DNA from: Phallusia mammillata
Taxonomy: Eukaryota > Chordata > Ascidiacea > Phlebobranchia > Ascidiidae
Reading direction: 5' to 3'
NCBI GenBank assembly: GCA_003260075.1
Contig: QLIY01000023.1
Span: 69,011-133,010, forward strand
DNA length: 64,000 nt
Below are positions 25,701 to 38,500 of the stretch, piece by piece; position 1 is the first letter of the stretch, and every line of letters begins with the position of its first letter. Made by a program: the position numbers and the translations under genes. Under the pieces are notes generated by a model, which was not told the DNA's origin, did not search any database, and was given only the letters and a program-made list of their open reading frames with translations.

Positions 25701-28700
25701 TGTTTAAAAATCGAATTTCCGCTGGTCCCATTTGACGCACTCTGCTGTTGATTTTATGCGAACCAAATGCTTAGGACTGGTATGTCCTCCTTATTGCTTA
25801 CGTCATGTTACGTCACCTAAATTGAAATGGCCACCGCAAAATAAGGCCCATTGTCGCTGTTTTTTCTCCATTGGTAGCTCGTTGTACGAAGTGTTATCGC
25901 AATTCAGTGAAGCACAAGCTTAAATAGTGAAAAACTCTTGCAAGAATCCAAGAACTAGTTTTAGGTTCCATACAAAACGAAATTGCAGAAAAATGTCGCA
26001 CTAAGCAAGGCTAAGTGGAAGAAAACGCCTAAAACCGTTACCATCGATTGATCACCACACAAAATCGACATCGGCAATTTGAAGGTACGAATTATCGGGA
26101 CCTATGTGATTCATAAGGTATGAAACCTTAATGACGATTACGGGAAAAAGATATATGAAGCATCTAATACGACCAGTCAAACACATACTTGGCGGAAGGT
26201 AGATGCTTCGTAAATCTTAATAAAATTGTTAATTAGCCATCGTTTCTAAAAAAAACACGGCTTAAAAATTCTTAACCCCATCATACCACATAAATCATTG
26301 CATTGTGTTTACTCAATGAACAGCACAGTTTTTAAGTTTCCATGCACTTAACACGGAGATTTATCAATGCACGTAAACCACCGCCGGTGGGAATTCCCCT
26401 TTGTACTTTTTTATGAATCACATACTTGTTTGGTGAAGTTTGTTGATACTGGCGTGAAGACGTTGACGTCAATTAAATCATCCAGCACGTGGAGTTTCGT
26501 TTCCAATCCTTGAGCCGTTTCGAGTGGAGCCACGTCCAACGCGCCGCCATTGCTCGAAGCTGATTGGCTGGCAACGCGAGCACGTGAGAAGAACATGTCC
26601 TCGCAGGAGGCTTTGAGCGCCTGTAAAGTGTTTAAGGCGTTAGAAATATGGCAAGCGAAGTGAGCCGTTTAAGACCTCAAGTAACGACGCGAAAATTACT
26701 ATTCGCTTTAATTTTACTCCCAACCAAGCGGTTAGGTGTCTATACTTTAGCCAATCCGGCCTATGTTTTGTTTACCAGCTCCACTAATGCTGCCTTACGG
26801 GTCGAAACAGTGTGCCCAATTAGCAGCTTACTTATTGTTTATTGGCTGGGTGCATTTAAGCTTATTATAGTTTGGGACATGACGCACAAATTTACAGGAT
26901 TTATTGTAATGTCGTGACATCACAGTACCTATAGCAACAAGTACAACATGAAAAAGACAACAGACATGGTATTACAATTTGGTCGAGCTGACTATGCTCC
27001 GAAGCTTTCAATTTTGTTCGACATAGAAACTCCTTCAATTTAACCCCAGCGTTCATCTCATTTTCACAGTCATAAATGGAACATATAACAATATATAACA
27101 TGAAAACTGACATGCCGGCCCCTGGGAAGCATCGCTTTAGCAAACAATAAACTCTTCTCAGTGAAATTTCACGCCAGGCCTATTGATGGCGTTATACCGA
27201 ATCAACCGATCTCCAAGCATTCCATACGGCAAAGAACTGACTAGAAAAATCTAGCCTGATGTGGTGGGATTCGAACCCACTCCAATTAAATAATATTACA
27301 CACTAAATTGTCGGAAAGGTTTTATTAAATGGACCTGTTTGGACCAAGTTGTTGGACGTTCGATGCAGAAAGGTTTAAATTTTCAAGTAATGTTTCGTTT
27401 AAGGCAATCGAAAAGTATTGCATTTTGTGGCCTTGTAGAGTAATTAATGTACTAATATGGCACGCTACTGACCTTGTAAAATGCACGGAGGAAATATGGA
27501 TCAGAATCATCGTCCAGTTGACCCACAGCGATGTGTGCCATGCAATGGATGACCACCATTACGAAGTCACCAACCGATGTGAGGCGATCGGCTCGTACAA
27601 AGAGCATACGACGAGCCCGTTGGTAAAAGAATGACTGGCGGAATGCGTTGCGATCATAGTTGTTTGCGGGAAGGTTGTTAGCGAGAAGAAGAGTGACTTC
27701 CTCAGTCTAAATGTTAGAAGTCGATTACTCAACGTTTAATTGTTATTAGCTAGGGCAATTTTTTTGCACATCAGTAAGTATGAAATGTAAACATATTTAA
27801 AGAGGAATAAAGGTAGGGGATGGTGAAAAGGTTTTTGTAATTGCTCGTGACTTTTTTGACCCAAACACTGAAATGACTTAAAGTTACAACGTGTTGGACA
27901 AGGTTTGGTCTTATATTAACAAAAAAAAAGTTGTTTAAAAACATAATGTTGCGGTTGTTAATGTTTCTATTGTAAGTCTCTTTTTTTCACAAAAAGCACT
28001 TTAAATAAATAAAGCAGCTTTTTGTCGTTTTGTTGAAAAATAATCTTTCGCAATTCCTTCAGTTTTTCACAAACGGGGTTTAGGAGTCACAATGCAGTAC
28101 TTGCCTCCAGTACATTCTGCAGCATTCTTGCAACAAACACTCCGAATCTGTAAACGACGAACTGACTCGGTGTGAGTTGGTTGATCTCAGCCGGCACAAG
28201 TTCCCCTTGCAACATCCATTGTGCATCCTGCACGAAATAATCACTTCGTAATTTTTTATCTCAGTGACAAAATTAGTTGTCATTGCTTAATGCTAGAACA
28301 CGCATAACATTTTATCTAGTGACAGTCGCATATATCGCACCAGGATATCTTTAACAACAGGCGATGTGTTCACTAAAACTTGCAATATAGGGGGGGGGGG
28401 ATATCTTTATCTTTAACAAAGGATATCTTTAACAACAGGCGATGTGTTCACTAAAACTTGCAATATAACGCTTATACGTTTGCTTGCCATGTGGCACACT
28501 GTATATTTGAATGCACATCTGGGGGACATATTATGTATGGTTGTACGGTCGCTGGTTTGTGTATAGTCCTTTTAACAAACGCACCTGTATGTCAATGAAG
28601 GGTGTCGATGTTGATCCCTTGACTTTTGCATCGCCCGGTTTCAGATGGACCTGAAGTCGTTCTTCCATTTCCTGTAGTTGCTGTAGAAAAGACAAACCAA

Positions 28701-31700
28701 AAAGGGGACATTAATGTCAACCAAACATCTATTTGGTTGCAATTTCTTCTGTTTATTCCTTATTTTCAACACAAAACATTTGATTCTCTAAGATCTCAAT
28801 CGTTTAAACGTTTTTTTTTCTATGATTGTTTACAAGGACGCTTTACATCACAAAACCGTTTATCTCAGTAAAACAGACCGGTTTAAATCGTGTTTTACAG
28901 TTATACAAGCACCCTTTTGCAAAAACGTTTAAAAAGGTAAGAACAAATTCTGACCTCTTAACACTACTCAGCAAAAACGCAACTCCAGTGGGGGGGGGGG
29001 CTATTTGGTTGCAATTTCTTCTGTTTATTCCTTATTTTCGACACAAAACATTTGATTCTCTAAGATATAAAAATGAATTGAAAATATTACAACACATCGT
29101 CCAACGCAGGGATCCTAACCCATTGCTTTTGGCTCAATCGTTTAAACGTTTTTTTTTTTTCTATGATTGTTTACAAGGACGCTTTACATCACAAAACCGG
29201 GGGGGGGGGTAAATACCATATACTGTTTTCATAAGCGACGGCTCAACTAGTTTTTTATGTGGTTTACCTTGAAGAAGTCAGAATTCTGTAGCATTGTATT
29301 CCATTCAGCGGGCACAGCACCTGCCATCATCGGTATTCCGGCGATAATATTCGTCTGTGCATAGGTCGGGGATTCCCCTTCGTCGGAGTCAGAACTGTCC
29401 GAGCTGTCATCTTTATCGTCACGTGAGCTGTGACAAAAAGAATCATTCAAAATGTTGAATTAGCATACAAAGCGGAAAAGTCGAGTTAAGTTTATTTCGC
29501 TTGGTGAAATTACACATAGCGACACAGTTGCACTAAAACAATCAACAAGCCGGAAATAGCGCAACGTTAAAACGTTATGAAGCGCAAAACAGTGGAGTGG
29601 ATCATGACTAAACGCACTGCAGCTACATCGTATTATGATGCGTTATATGGCGGGAGCTCATAAGAGAGTGAGTTTGGCGCACTGTGAGTATAACACGGGG
29701 GGGGGGCCATTCAGCGGGCACAGCACCTGCCATCATCGGTATTCCGGCGATAATATTCGTCTGTGCATAGGTCGGGGATTCCCCTTCGTCGGAGTCAGAA
29801 CTGTCCGAGCTGTCATCTTTATCGTCACGTGAGCTGTGACAAAAAGAATCATTCAAAATGTTGAATTAGCATACAAAGCGGAAAAGTCGAGTTAAGTTTA
29901 TTTCGCTTGGTGAAATTACACATAGCGACACAGTTGCACTAAAACAATCAACAAGCCGGAAATAGCGCAACGTTAAAACGTTATGAAGCGCAAAACAGTG
30001 GAGTGGATCATGACTAAACGCACTGCANAGGCTAAACGCACTGCAGCTACACCGTATTATGATGCGTTATACGGCGGGAGCTCATAAGAGAGTGAGTTTG
30101 GCGCACTGTGAGTATAACACGACTGGGACCTGGGGGGAAACGTTGGTGGGACCAGTCGGTGGGTAGTTTGAATGAAAAGAAATTGTGTTAATACGACTAC
30201 TACCAATTCCTTAAACCCAATCATGTACATTTTATAAAACGTTTTAAAATGGTACAATTTTAAAGGCTTCTTAATCCACCTGACAACTTCCTGTGTGGCG
30301 AGCAACATCTTCTCCGTCTTTTCCATATCTCGTTTTCCGTCTTCCACGATCTTGATCATCTGTTCCGCTTCTTCGGCGTCTAGTTTGCTCATCGCTTTCG
30401 ACTTAAGCTCTTCTTGTTTCCTTCTGCGTCTCTCCTCCAATTTCTTCTTCAGCTCATCTTTGGAGCGCTGACGTTCAGCTGCAAGGTTTGCCTGAATAAA
30501 AAAATGATGTTGTTTGAAACACTATATACGGATCTGTTCATAAGTTTAATGGTAAAAATAACGGCCCAAATAGACGTAAAAAGCGACATGCTTTATTGTT
30601 CAAACGTTTCGGCAAATGCTCATGCCATCATCAGTGATATGAAGGCCACATCAGTTACACCCATTACACCTCGCTTCTGCGCCCCTTTTTATCTATCGTT
30701 TTTATGCGACGCTTGTTTCGCACCTTTTTATCATTCTTTTATGCGACTAAAGTGTATATAAATGGGTGCAATTGATGTGGCCTTCATATCACTGATGATG
30801 GCATGAGCATTTGCCGAAACGTTTGAACAATAAAGCATGTCGCTTTTTACGTCTATTTGGGCCGTTATTTTTACCATTAAACTGATGTTGTTTGTTTTGG
30901 ATGATAAGTATCAAAAAATAAAGCCAAATTATATTTTTATTGCCACGTCATTAAATTATCATTGTTGAACAGTTTCGTTAAAAAAACGGAAAAAAACATG
31001 GGTTATTAAGTCAAGTGTTCGAATGCCAACCGGTTAAAAGGTCATTTACTATGTTACGGTTTACCACCAATTTCCATTTAAAGTTTGGTAGTGATTAACC
31101 AAACTGTATTTTTTTGCACGATCAAGTAAGAATTTCGTGATTTTTGTAACTGACGGATTGAGAGTATATACTCGATGTATTATTCTGTCACACATAGGTT
31201 TCAGCTTCCGGCTTCAACCTCTGAAACGTTTGCATGATAAATGCAATTAATACAGCGACGATTTTATCAAATACGGTTACTAAAGTTAAGAACCTTAAAT
31301 GTCAACTAAAACCAACACAAACGCGTTTTCAACCTTATTTCTCTGGCTATTTTTGCCATAGGGGGGGGGGCCAGCTTCAACCTCTAAAACGTTTGCATGA
31401 TAAATGCGATTAATTCAGCGACGATTTTATCAAATACGGTTACGAAAGTTAAGAACCTTAAATGTCAACTAAAATCAACACAAACGCGTTTTCAACCTTA
31501 TTTCTCTGGCTATTTTTGCCATATTACGTATTCTCCGATTTAATGAAAATAGAAATGATAAAGAAACACAATTGGTTAAAAAAATATTTTTGTACGTTGT
31601 GTGGGTGGGCACGTAATAGGTGTTGACAGTTCATATACATAACCATTGATTAAAACGTCTAAAAAAATCTTTACGTTTTTTGCTTGGCTTCGCTTGAGAA

Positions 31701-34700
31701 GTTGTGATCAATAGAATAGACACGGTCATATTTGACTCAAAACCGCCCTTCCACCTAACATATTTCTATTGTTGCGTCATAAAGAAATGCGCGAAGAACG
31801 AAGTTTGGAATTTTTTTACCGGAAGCTGATCATGCTTAAAGCGAGTTTTCGACAAATTTTAAGGTTATATTTAGAAAAAACTATCTGGTTTTAAATCCTA
31901 CCAACAAGGATTTTTGAAAACGCCCAAAACAAATTTCGACAGACAAAAATTGAATTACAACTCCAGTTTGTCATTTCTCAAGGTTTTGATCGATGTTTCA
32001 TGGTGATTTCCTCACATGAGTTCGTGATTCATTGAATCAATATCATGTAAACATAGGCGGCTACTTACATCATTATGAGGGTATTTCCATAGATGTTGTA
32101 TGTTGCGACAAATAGTTAGATGGAAAATTTTACCGATTAATGGCTTTGCGATGTTTTAAATTCACACTAAGCTAGCGCCAAAATGTTTCTCTTTTCTTGC
32201 GTTTTTCAAGTAAATATTTAAGTATAGACGTATATTTCTATGATACCAAAGTTTGTGATTGCATTTTATCTGTTTAACGTAACTTATAAGCTCGTTGCTT
32301 GGTAGATGATTACTGGGATAACTCTGGTCAGCAGATTTACGTTAAAAAACGAACAGTTATTTGTCCGTAAGATTTTTAGACATATATATTTCGCCTTAAC
32401 AGCATTATCAGTAGCTTATTAAAATAGAATCAATAGAGGAATATTAACCATAGATTCAAAATGACAAATCACTCAATGTTTTAATAAACTTAAGTTCAAA
32501 CAAAGCTTTTTTTAACAAAATACCCGACCCAGGGGGGGGGGACAAACAGTTATTTGTCCGTAAGATTTTTAGACATATAGATTTCGCCTTAACAGCATTA
32601 TCAGTAGCTTATTGAAATATAATCAATAGAGGAATATTAACCATAGATTCAAAATGACAAATCACTCGATGTTTTTATAAACTTAAGTTCAAACAAAGCT
32701 TTTTTTAACAAAATACCCGACCCACCGATAAAATTAGGAATCTCTTTTCCAAAACAATATGCAAAAAACGCTGTAAGTGTTTTACGGGTATCTTTCAGAA
32801 CTTAAATACCAAACCCCAACCATTATGCGACAACACGTCCTTAGCATATTACCTCAATTTTTTTGACGCTTTCATGATGTTCCTTCAGCAGTTTATCTTT
32901 TTCATCTTGTGTGAGATCGGAGGCAAGGATCTCCTGCTCCCTGCGCTCCGCATCTTTCATGCTCGACTCCGCGCTCTTCTGCAACCTCTGATCCTCCTCC
33001 CGCTGGATCCTTATGGATGTGTCCGAGAGCTCCCTAGTGAGGGCATCCACTTCATCGGCGATGTGTTTGTTCGCTACAGCGAAAATGAATTCGTTTCGAT
33101 GCCATTAGTTTATTTTTGTTGTCATAAGTCTTACTTTACGTCAACTTTTATATTCTTTTTTTTGCAACAAATCTTGTTTATACTTTGGTGTAAAAGGTAT
33201 TTTTCACTTTATTCTGGTGGACAAGGATGCTTTTTATTACCAATAACAAAACTATGAGATTTGAAACATTGTCATGCAAACCAGTATTTTGTTATGAAGT
33301 CCTAAAACACCAGGGAATGTTTGTACTTTAAGATAGGGATTATTTTCCGACACATTTGGAAATCTCTCACGACACAGGGGGGGGGGGGGGGGGGGCAAGT
33401 TCATGCTTACAGAAGCTTTATAGCTAATACAAAATAATTCATATAACCAAACTAGGTCAAAAGTCCGGATGCCACCTTTTTTCTCTTTCTTCCTCTTCTC
33501 ACTCTTCAACTGCTGGATCTTTGTGTCAATCTCCTGTTTCTTCTGTTCGCGGAATTTCCTGGCTTCATCCGCCGCGAAAGCAGCTTCTTCGCCGTATTTG
33601 TGCATCAATGCCTGCATGAGACGAGCAAAATAAGAGAAAATCACAAAAGTACATTAAAAACGGTTTCTATTTTACTCGTCTGATTAAAATTTATGAGTTT
33701 TTTAGTAAGTTTAGGTTAAGGAAATTACATTTCGTATCTTATCTCGGGGGGGGGGATCTGATATAAATTTATTTTTTTAGTAAGTTTAGGTTAAGGAAAT
33801 TACATTTCGTATCTTATCTCAATATTTCGCGTTTTTCATCTTCGATTTCTACGTCGCCGTGCAAACCCTATTGTAATTGTGATGATGGCATGTATTGCTG
33901 ACAATGTGTTTGATTTGATTTAAGCATGTGTTTTTTTACGACGATTCGGTCCTGAGAAGTTTAATTAATACCAGAAAATGTTTTTTATATCGCTAACGAC
34001 AAACCAATACGAAAAATGAAAAATAGGGTAAAATTAGGCACATTGAAAAGAGATGATAAAGTGACGTATTTTGACCTTTGTACCCCCCCTTTCCCCCCAA
34101 ACAATAACAAGAAAATAAAAATTTTGAGAGCACAGAAACTAATCGTACAAAAAAACTTGTTTGTTATGGATTTTCATGTAATTAACAATTGTTCCTGCAA
34201 TATAAATGTCTATATGTCGACACTTTTATAGCAACAACGTCATCTTGCCTCTTCCGGGTTCAGGCTTCTCATGGTATCGGCTAACTCCTTCAAATGTTGT
34301 TCGCGCAATTCCAGTTTGCGTTCCGCTTGGTCGATTGCCAGTGATGCACAAGCCGCTTTCACAGCTGTTGCAATCATCACTTCGGTTTCCTTGTCAAATT
34401 CGGCCAGTTCTGCACAACAAGGAGTCTCAATTTACTACAAACCCAAGGAATCTCTTTTAACTTGCACATGTGGTTTGTAAATGGACACTTAAGCTATGGG
34501 AACATGACCAGTAAAGTTGATAAACGATCCGATTTCAAATAGTCAAATGGTTTGGCATCTACTTTGTAGTATATTGGGAAGAAATGAAATGCTTTAGTTG
34601 TAATGAGAGAAATTGGTCGCTAAAGATAGGGAACCACTGCTTTGGACAATCAGAGAAAATTGAACCTATTGCAGTGATCATATTTTTTTCAATTTACTTG

Positions 34701-35460
34701 GTTGAAAACTGGAACCAACAAATTTTGTAGGCGAAGTTTCATTGAAAAGACTTTATTTGCTCTCCTAAAACACCCTTTTCGATCAGCGCTGTTTATTTGG
34801 CAGGGAACACCTAAAGTAGTTCAGTAACGTTTTAGTGGTGTCAACAGATTTCTACCACCGATTTTGCCATAATTTTACAACAGAAACAAAATTACATTGC
34901 TGAACAAAGCGTGCAAAAACGCAGATTTTCCTACCTTTCTCTTGTTTCGCTTCAATTTTTTTCTTCATCTTCATGACTTTGCCCGCTGGCTCACCGGCGT
35001 GACTCAACAAAAACTCCTTGACCTGCTCCTCGTGCTGAGTCAGCATGTTGTCGCGCATCTCAGTTCGTTCGACGGAAGCCTGAGTGAAAAACAACACTGG
35101 AATCACGTAATCCGAATACACGATTACAAAAAATAGCGCAAGTTGGGAGAGAACAGAAAGATGACGTCATTGTACTTTTTATGACGTCATACCGAAACTT
35201 AAACGTAAATCATTTATCAGTGCCAAGACTCGTGGGGAAGTTTTTAGGATTTTTTTCCTGGTACTACGAAAAAAGGTGAAAACTTTCCATGGAATTTTTT
35301 GCCACATCCGCGTGGAATGAAACCGCCTGAAAACACAAACTTGTCATGCCGGAAACAATTTAAACGTCTAGACGACACCTTTATTAATTTCCTCGATTTT
35401 TTTTTATAAATGTTAAATAGCAAGAATTATTCTATATTCTTCTGCTTAAACCGTTTTTTT

Positions 35461-35552
<92 letters not shown>

Positions 35553-38500
35553 CTACATTTAAATATGATACAAAAATCCCCCAGGCCTTACATTTCCACT
35601 AATAGATACACAGTTCCAATCCTTTTGATTCACGAACAGAATAAAAAATAATATAATAAAGCTTAAAACAACGTTTGTCCCAATCTATTACATTTCCTTG
35701 CCCTAATATGCACAATTATACTTCGATTTTTATTTTCTTTGGTCCAACCCACCTTGGCTTTTGCTTTGCTCTTTGTGGCTTCCATCTCCCGTTGTAGACG
35801 GTCAGAGAGACTCGCCATTTCGCGCAAGTGACGTGGAAGCAGTACGTCACGCACCAGCTTGTCGAGGGGCACGTCATCACCTGACGTCACCACCGCAGCG
35901 ACGGCGTTCTTTTCTTTCTGTCGCATTTTGTTTGAAGCTTCAGCGTCCCTCTGCGACTTCAGTGCGACCATGTCCTCCTCAACGATTGCCTGGAAAAGGA
36001 ACACTTTATGAGTTGATTTTTTTTGAGCTCATGTCATGAAAAGTTTTTTTTAGAAATTAAAGATGCGCTAATACAGAAATCGTCCAGATCCAAGGATTTT
36101 CAACAGACGATTTCAGTCACATATAAAGACATATTCTAGCTGACATATTGTTTCCTAATACAAGCCACTGAGAATTCTTTTAAGGAAACCATGCTTTAAT
36201 GTAAACTAAATAATGCTATTCTGACAAATGTAATATTTTAACCGACGCTTCAACGTCCTATATTCAGGTCGCCTTCATCAGGGTAATAACACTCCAAAAT
36301 TTAGCTCAAATAAAACAAAACAAAAAAGAGGCGAAAAGCAAACAGCGACACAATAAAAGCAAAGATAAGAAACGCAAGGGCTTTCAGTCAAAAGTCTTAA
36401 AGCAACTGCCTGTAGCAAGCAGAGACGTCCGTTTCAATGATGTGTCAAAAGATTGGTGAATGCTTGTGAATGTTATTGTGTTAAATATACACATGGGGAT
36501 GACGAACAGAAGTCAATTTAACACCAGTAAACTAGAAAGTGCATCAAAGTTATGCAAATTTTGGCAAACCTGTTGTTTATCGGTGAGATGTTTCTCCTTG
36601 TTATCGCGTCGTTTCTTCATTTTTTCCTTCATTGCTTCTAATTGCCGTTTCTTTTCGCTGGCAAGTGACGAGTTGAGAGATTCGGCCTACATAGACAATA
36701 TACATGTAAATACCAAAAAAATATCTCCGAAAAGCTGCGAAGCTGTAAGTTTAACTGTACAATTGAACGAGCAAAGTAAGCTGTAAGTTTAACTGTGCAA
36801 TTGAACAAGCAAACTTAGGCTTCTTGTTTTCAAATTATTATCCAGATTACCATTTTCTTGCGCCAAATATGACAAAATGTAAAATATGATTTCAGTGTTC
36901 GAACTTTGATGCCTAAATTTCAAAAAAACAGTTGAAACCAATTTTACGCGATTTTAAACATCAGGTATTTCACAAATTGGTTCCTAAAGTGGCAGTTTAC
37001 AGCATACACAAAACGCATTGATCCAAACATGCGTTCGTTTGTATGTTTACGTACAAGGCCATATGGTCTAATTATTGTGTCATGCTGGTGACATCACAAC
37101 CAAGGTAGCATGTGCTCATTAAAGCATACATTCTGGCTTATGAGTGGTACTTAATTTTGATGGAATCCAATTTGGGAAATACGGCACTTAAAGCCAGATG
37201 TGGTGGAAATTCCACGAAAGCCTACGTTAAGTCTGACAGCCGTATACATCGTCATTACAAATATCGCAAATTTTCGCACAGTTTTGCCGGAATACTCCCT
37301 GAACGTTAATGTTTTGTTTGTTTTTGGAATATACAGTATTTTATAGCCTATAAATTCCTAGTCCATGAATTAGGACCGCGAGGTCGAAATATTACATGTT
37401 CGCAGATTCTAATCACCACAATTAGAGTTTGAGTTTAGTTCATAAACTTCCCCACCACAAAAGTTTGATCCGTCAGGTATTATCACAAGGCAGAAAATAC
37501 GTACATAACCCCGTGTGTGGGCGTAAAAATAAGCACATACATGGCTAAGCATTCAGTGCACGTAATTTGCCCTGAAGGCAGCAGACGAAAATACGTTTTT
37601 GAGAAACAAAATTAACAATGGTTTGGTTTTGGTTTGTATGCGTCGCGTCTTACGTTATCGCGCGCGGTTCACCGCATTGCTCTATGATGCGAGAATTATG
37701 CTGATAAGGGGTTATAGGCCGGCAAAAATGCCGCAACGTAAACCATAATATGTTTGAAGCAATTATTACGTCCAGGCCAAGTTGCATGGGTGGTAGTTCA
37801 AACGCTTTTACGCCGAAATAGACAGGTCACATATTTGCCAGTTTAACAATAGAGAGTTAAACCTAGTTTGTACTGCATTTTGAAGTTGCCAGTATAGATA
37901 TCAATGGGTTTGAAAGACATTATTTCTCAGTTTTTGAAATAAAGTTTCAGGCTGTTCGTTTGGTAATATGGAATTATTTGCTTGGTGCCATACTATACGC
38001 CGGTCTATAAAGGCATTTAACCTACGTATATGGAAACATGTGATCCTCTATTCATACTTTTTTACTTAGAAACAATTTTATTTATTAATTTAAAGCCATG
38101 TACAGAGTAGAAAAGTTTATAACATTATGTTTCTGTTTAAGAAGAACACATGGTGCAGTACATCGGTACTTGCCTGCTTTTGATATTCCTTGATAAGTTT
38201 CTGTGTCTGTTTTTCGCTAAGATTTCGTTCCTGTGCTTCGGTTTGAGCTCTGCTGGCTGCTGCTGCCAGTTGAAGTTGAGCCTGTTCGTCACTTCTGTCG
38301 GCAATCTCCTTCGCCACTGCAAGAAAAATATAATTGTTCGTTTGGTTTCTTTCACTTCCATTTTAACAACCAAGTCAAAAAATGTAGCCTACAAAATCAA
38401 CAAATTTTCTTGTCCAGTGTTTAGAACTCCATTGGAAAAATCATACTTGGTCTTGATATAAATATGCATAAAACTGTTTTTATAGAAGATTGTTTGAAGA

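Noticed and set aside
29635-29832. Plus-strand frames inside the duplicated segment
   Set aside because: Antisense shadow of the acidic Ser/Asp coding exon on the minus strand.
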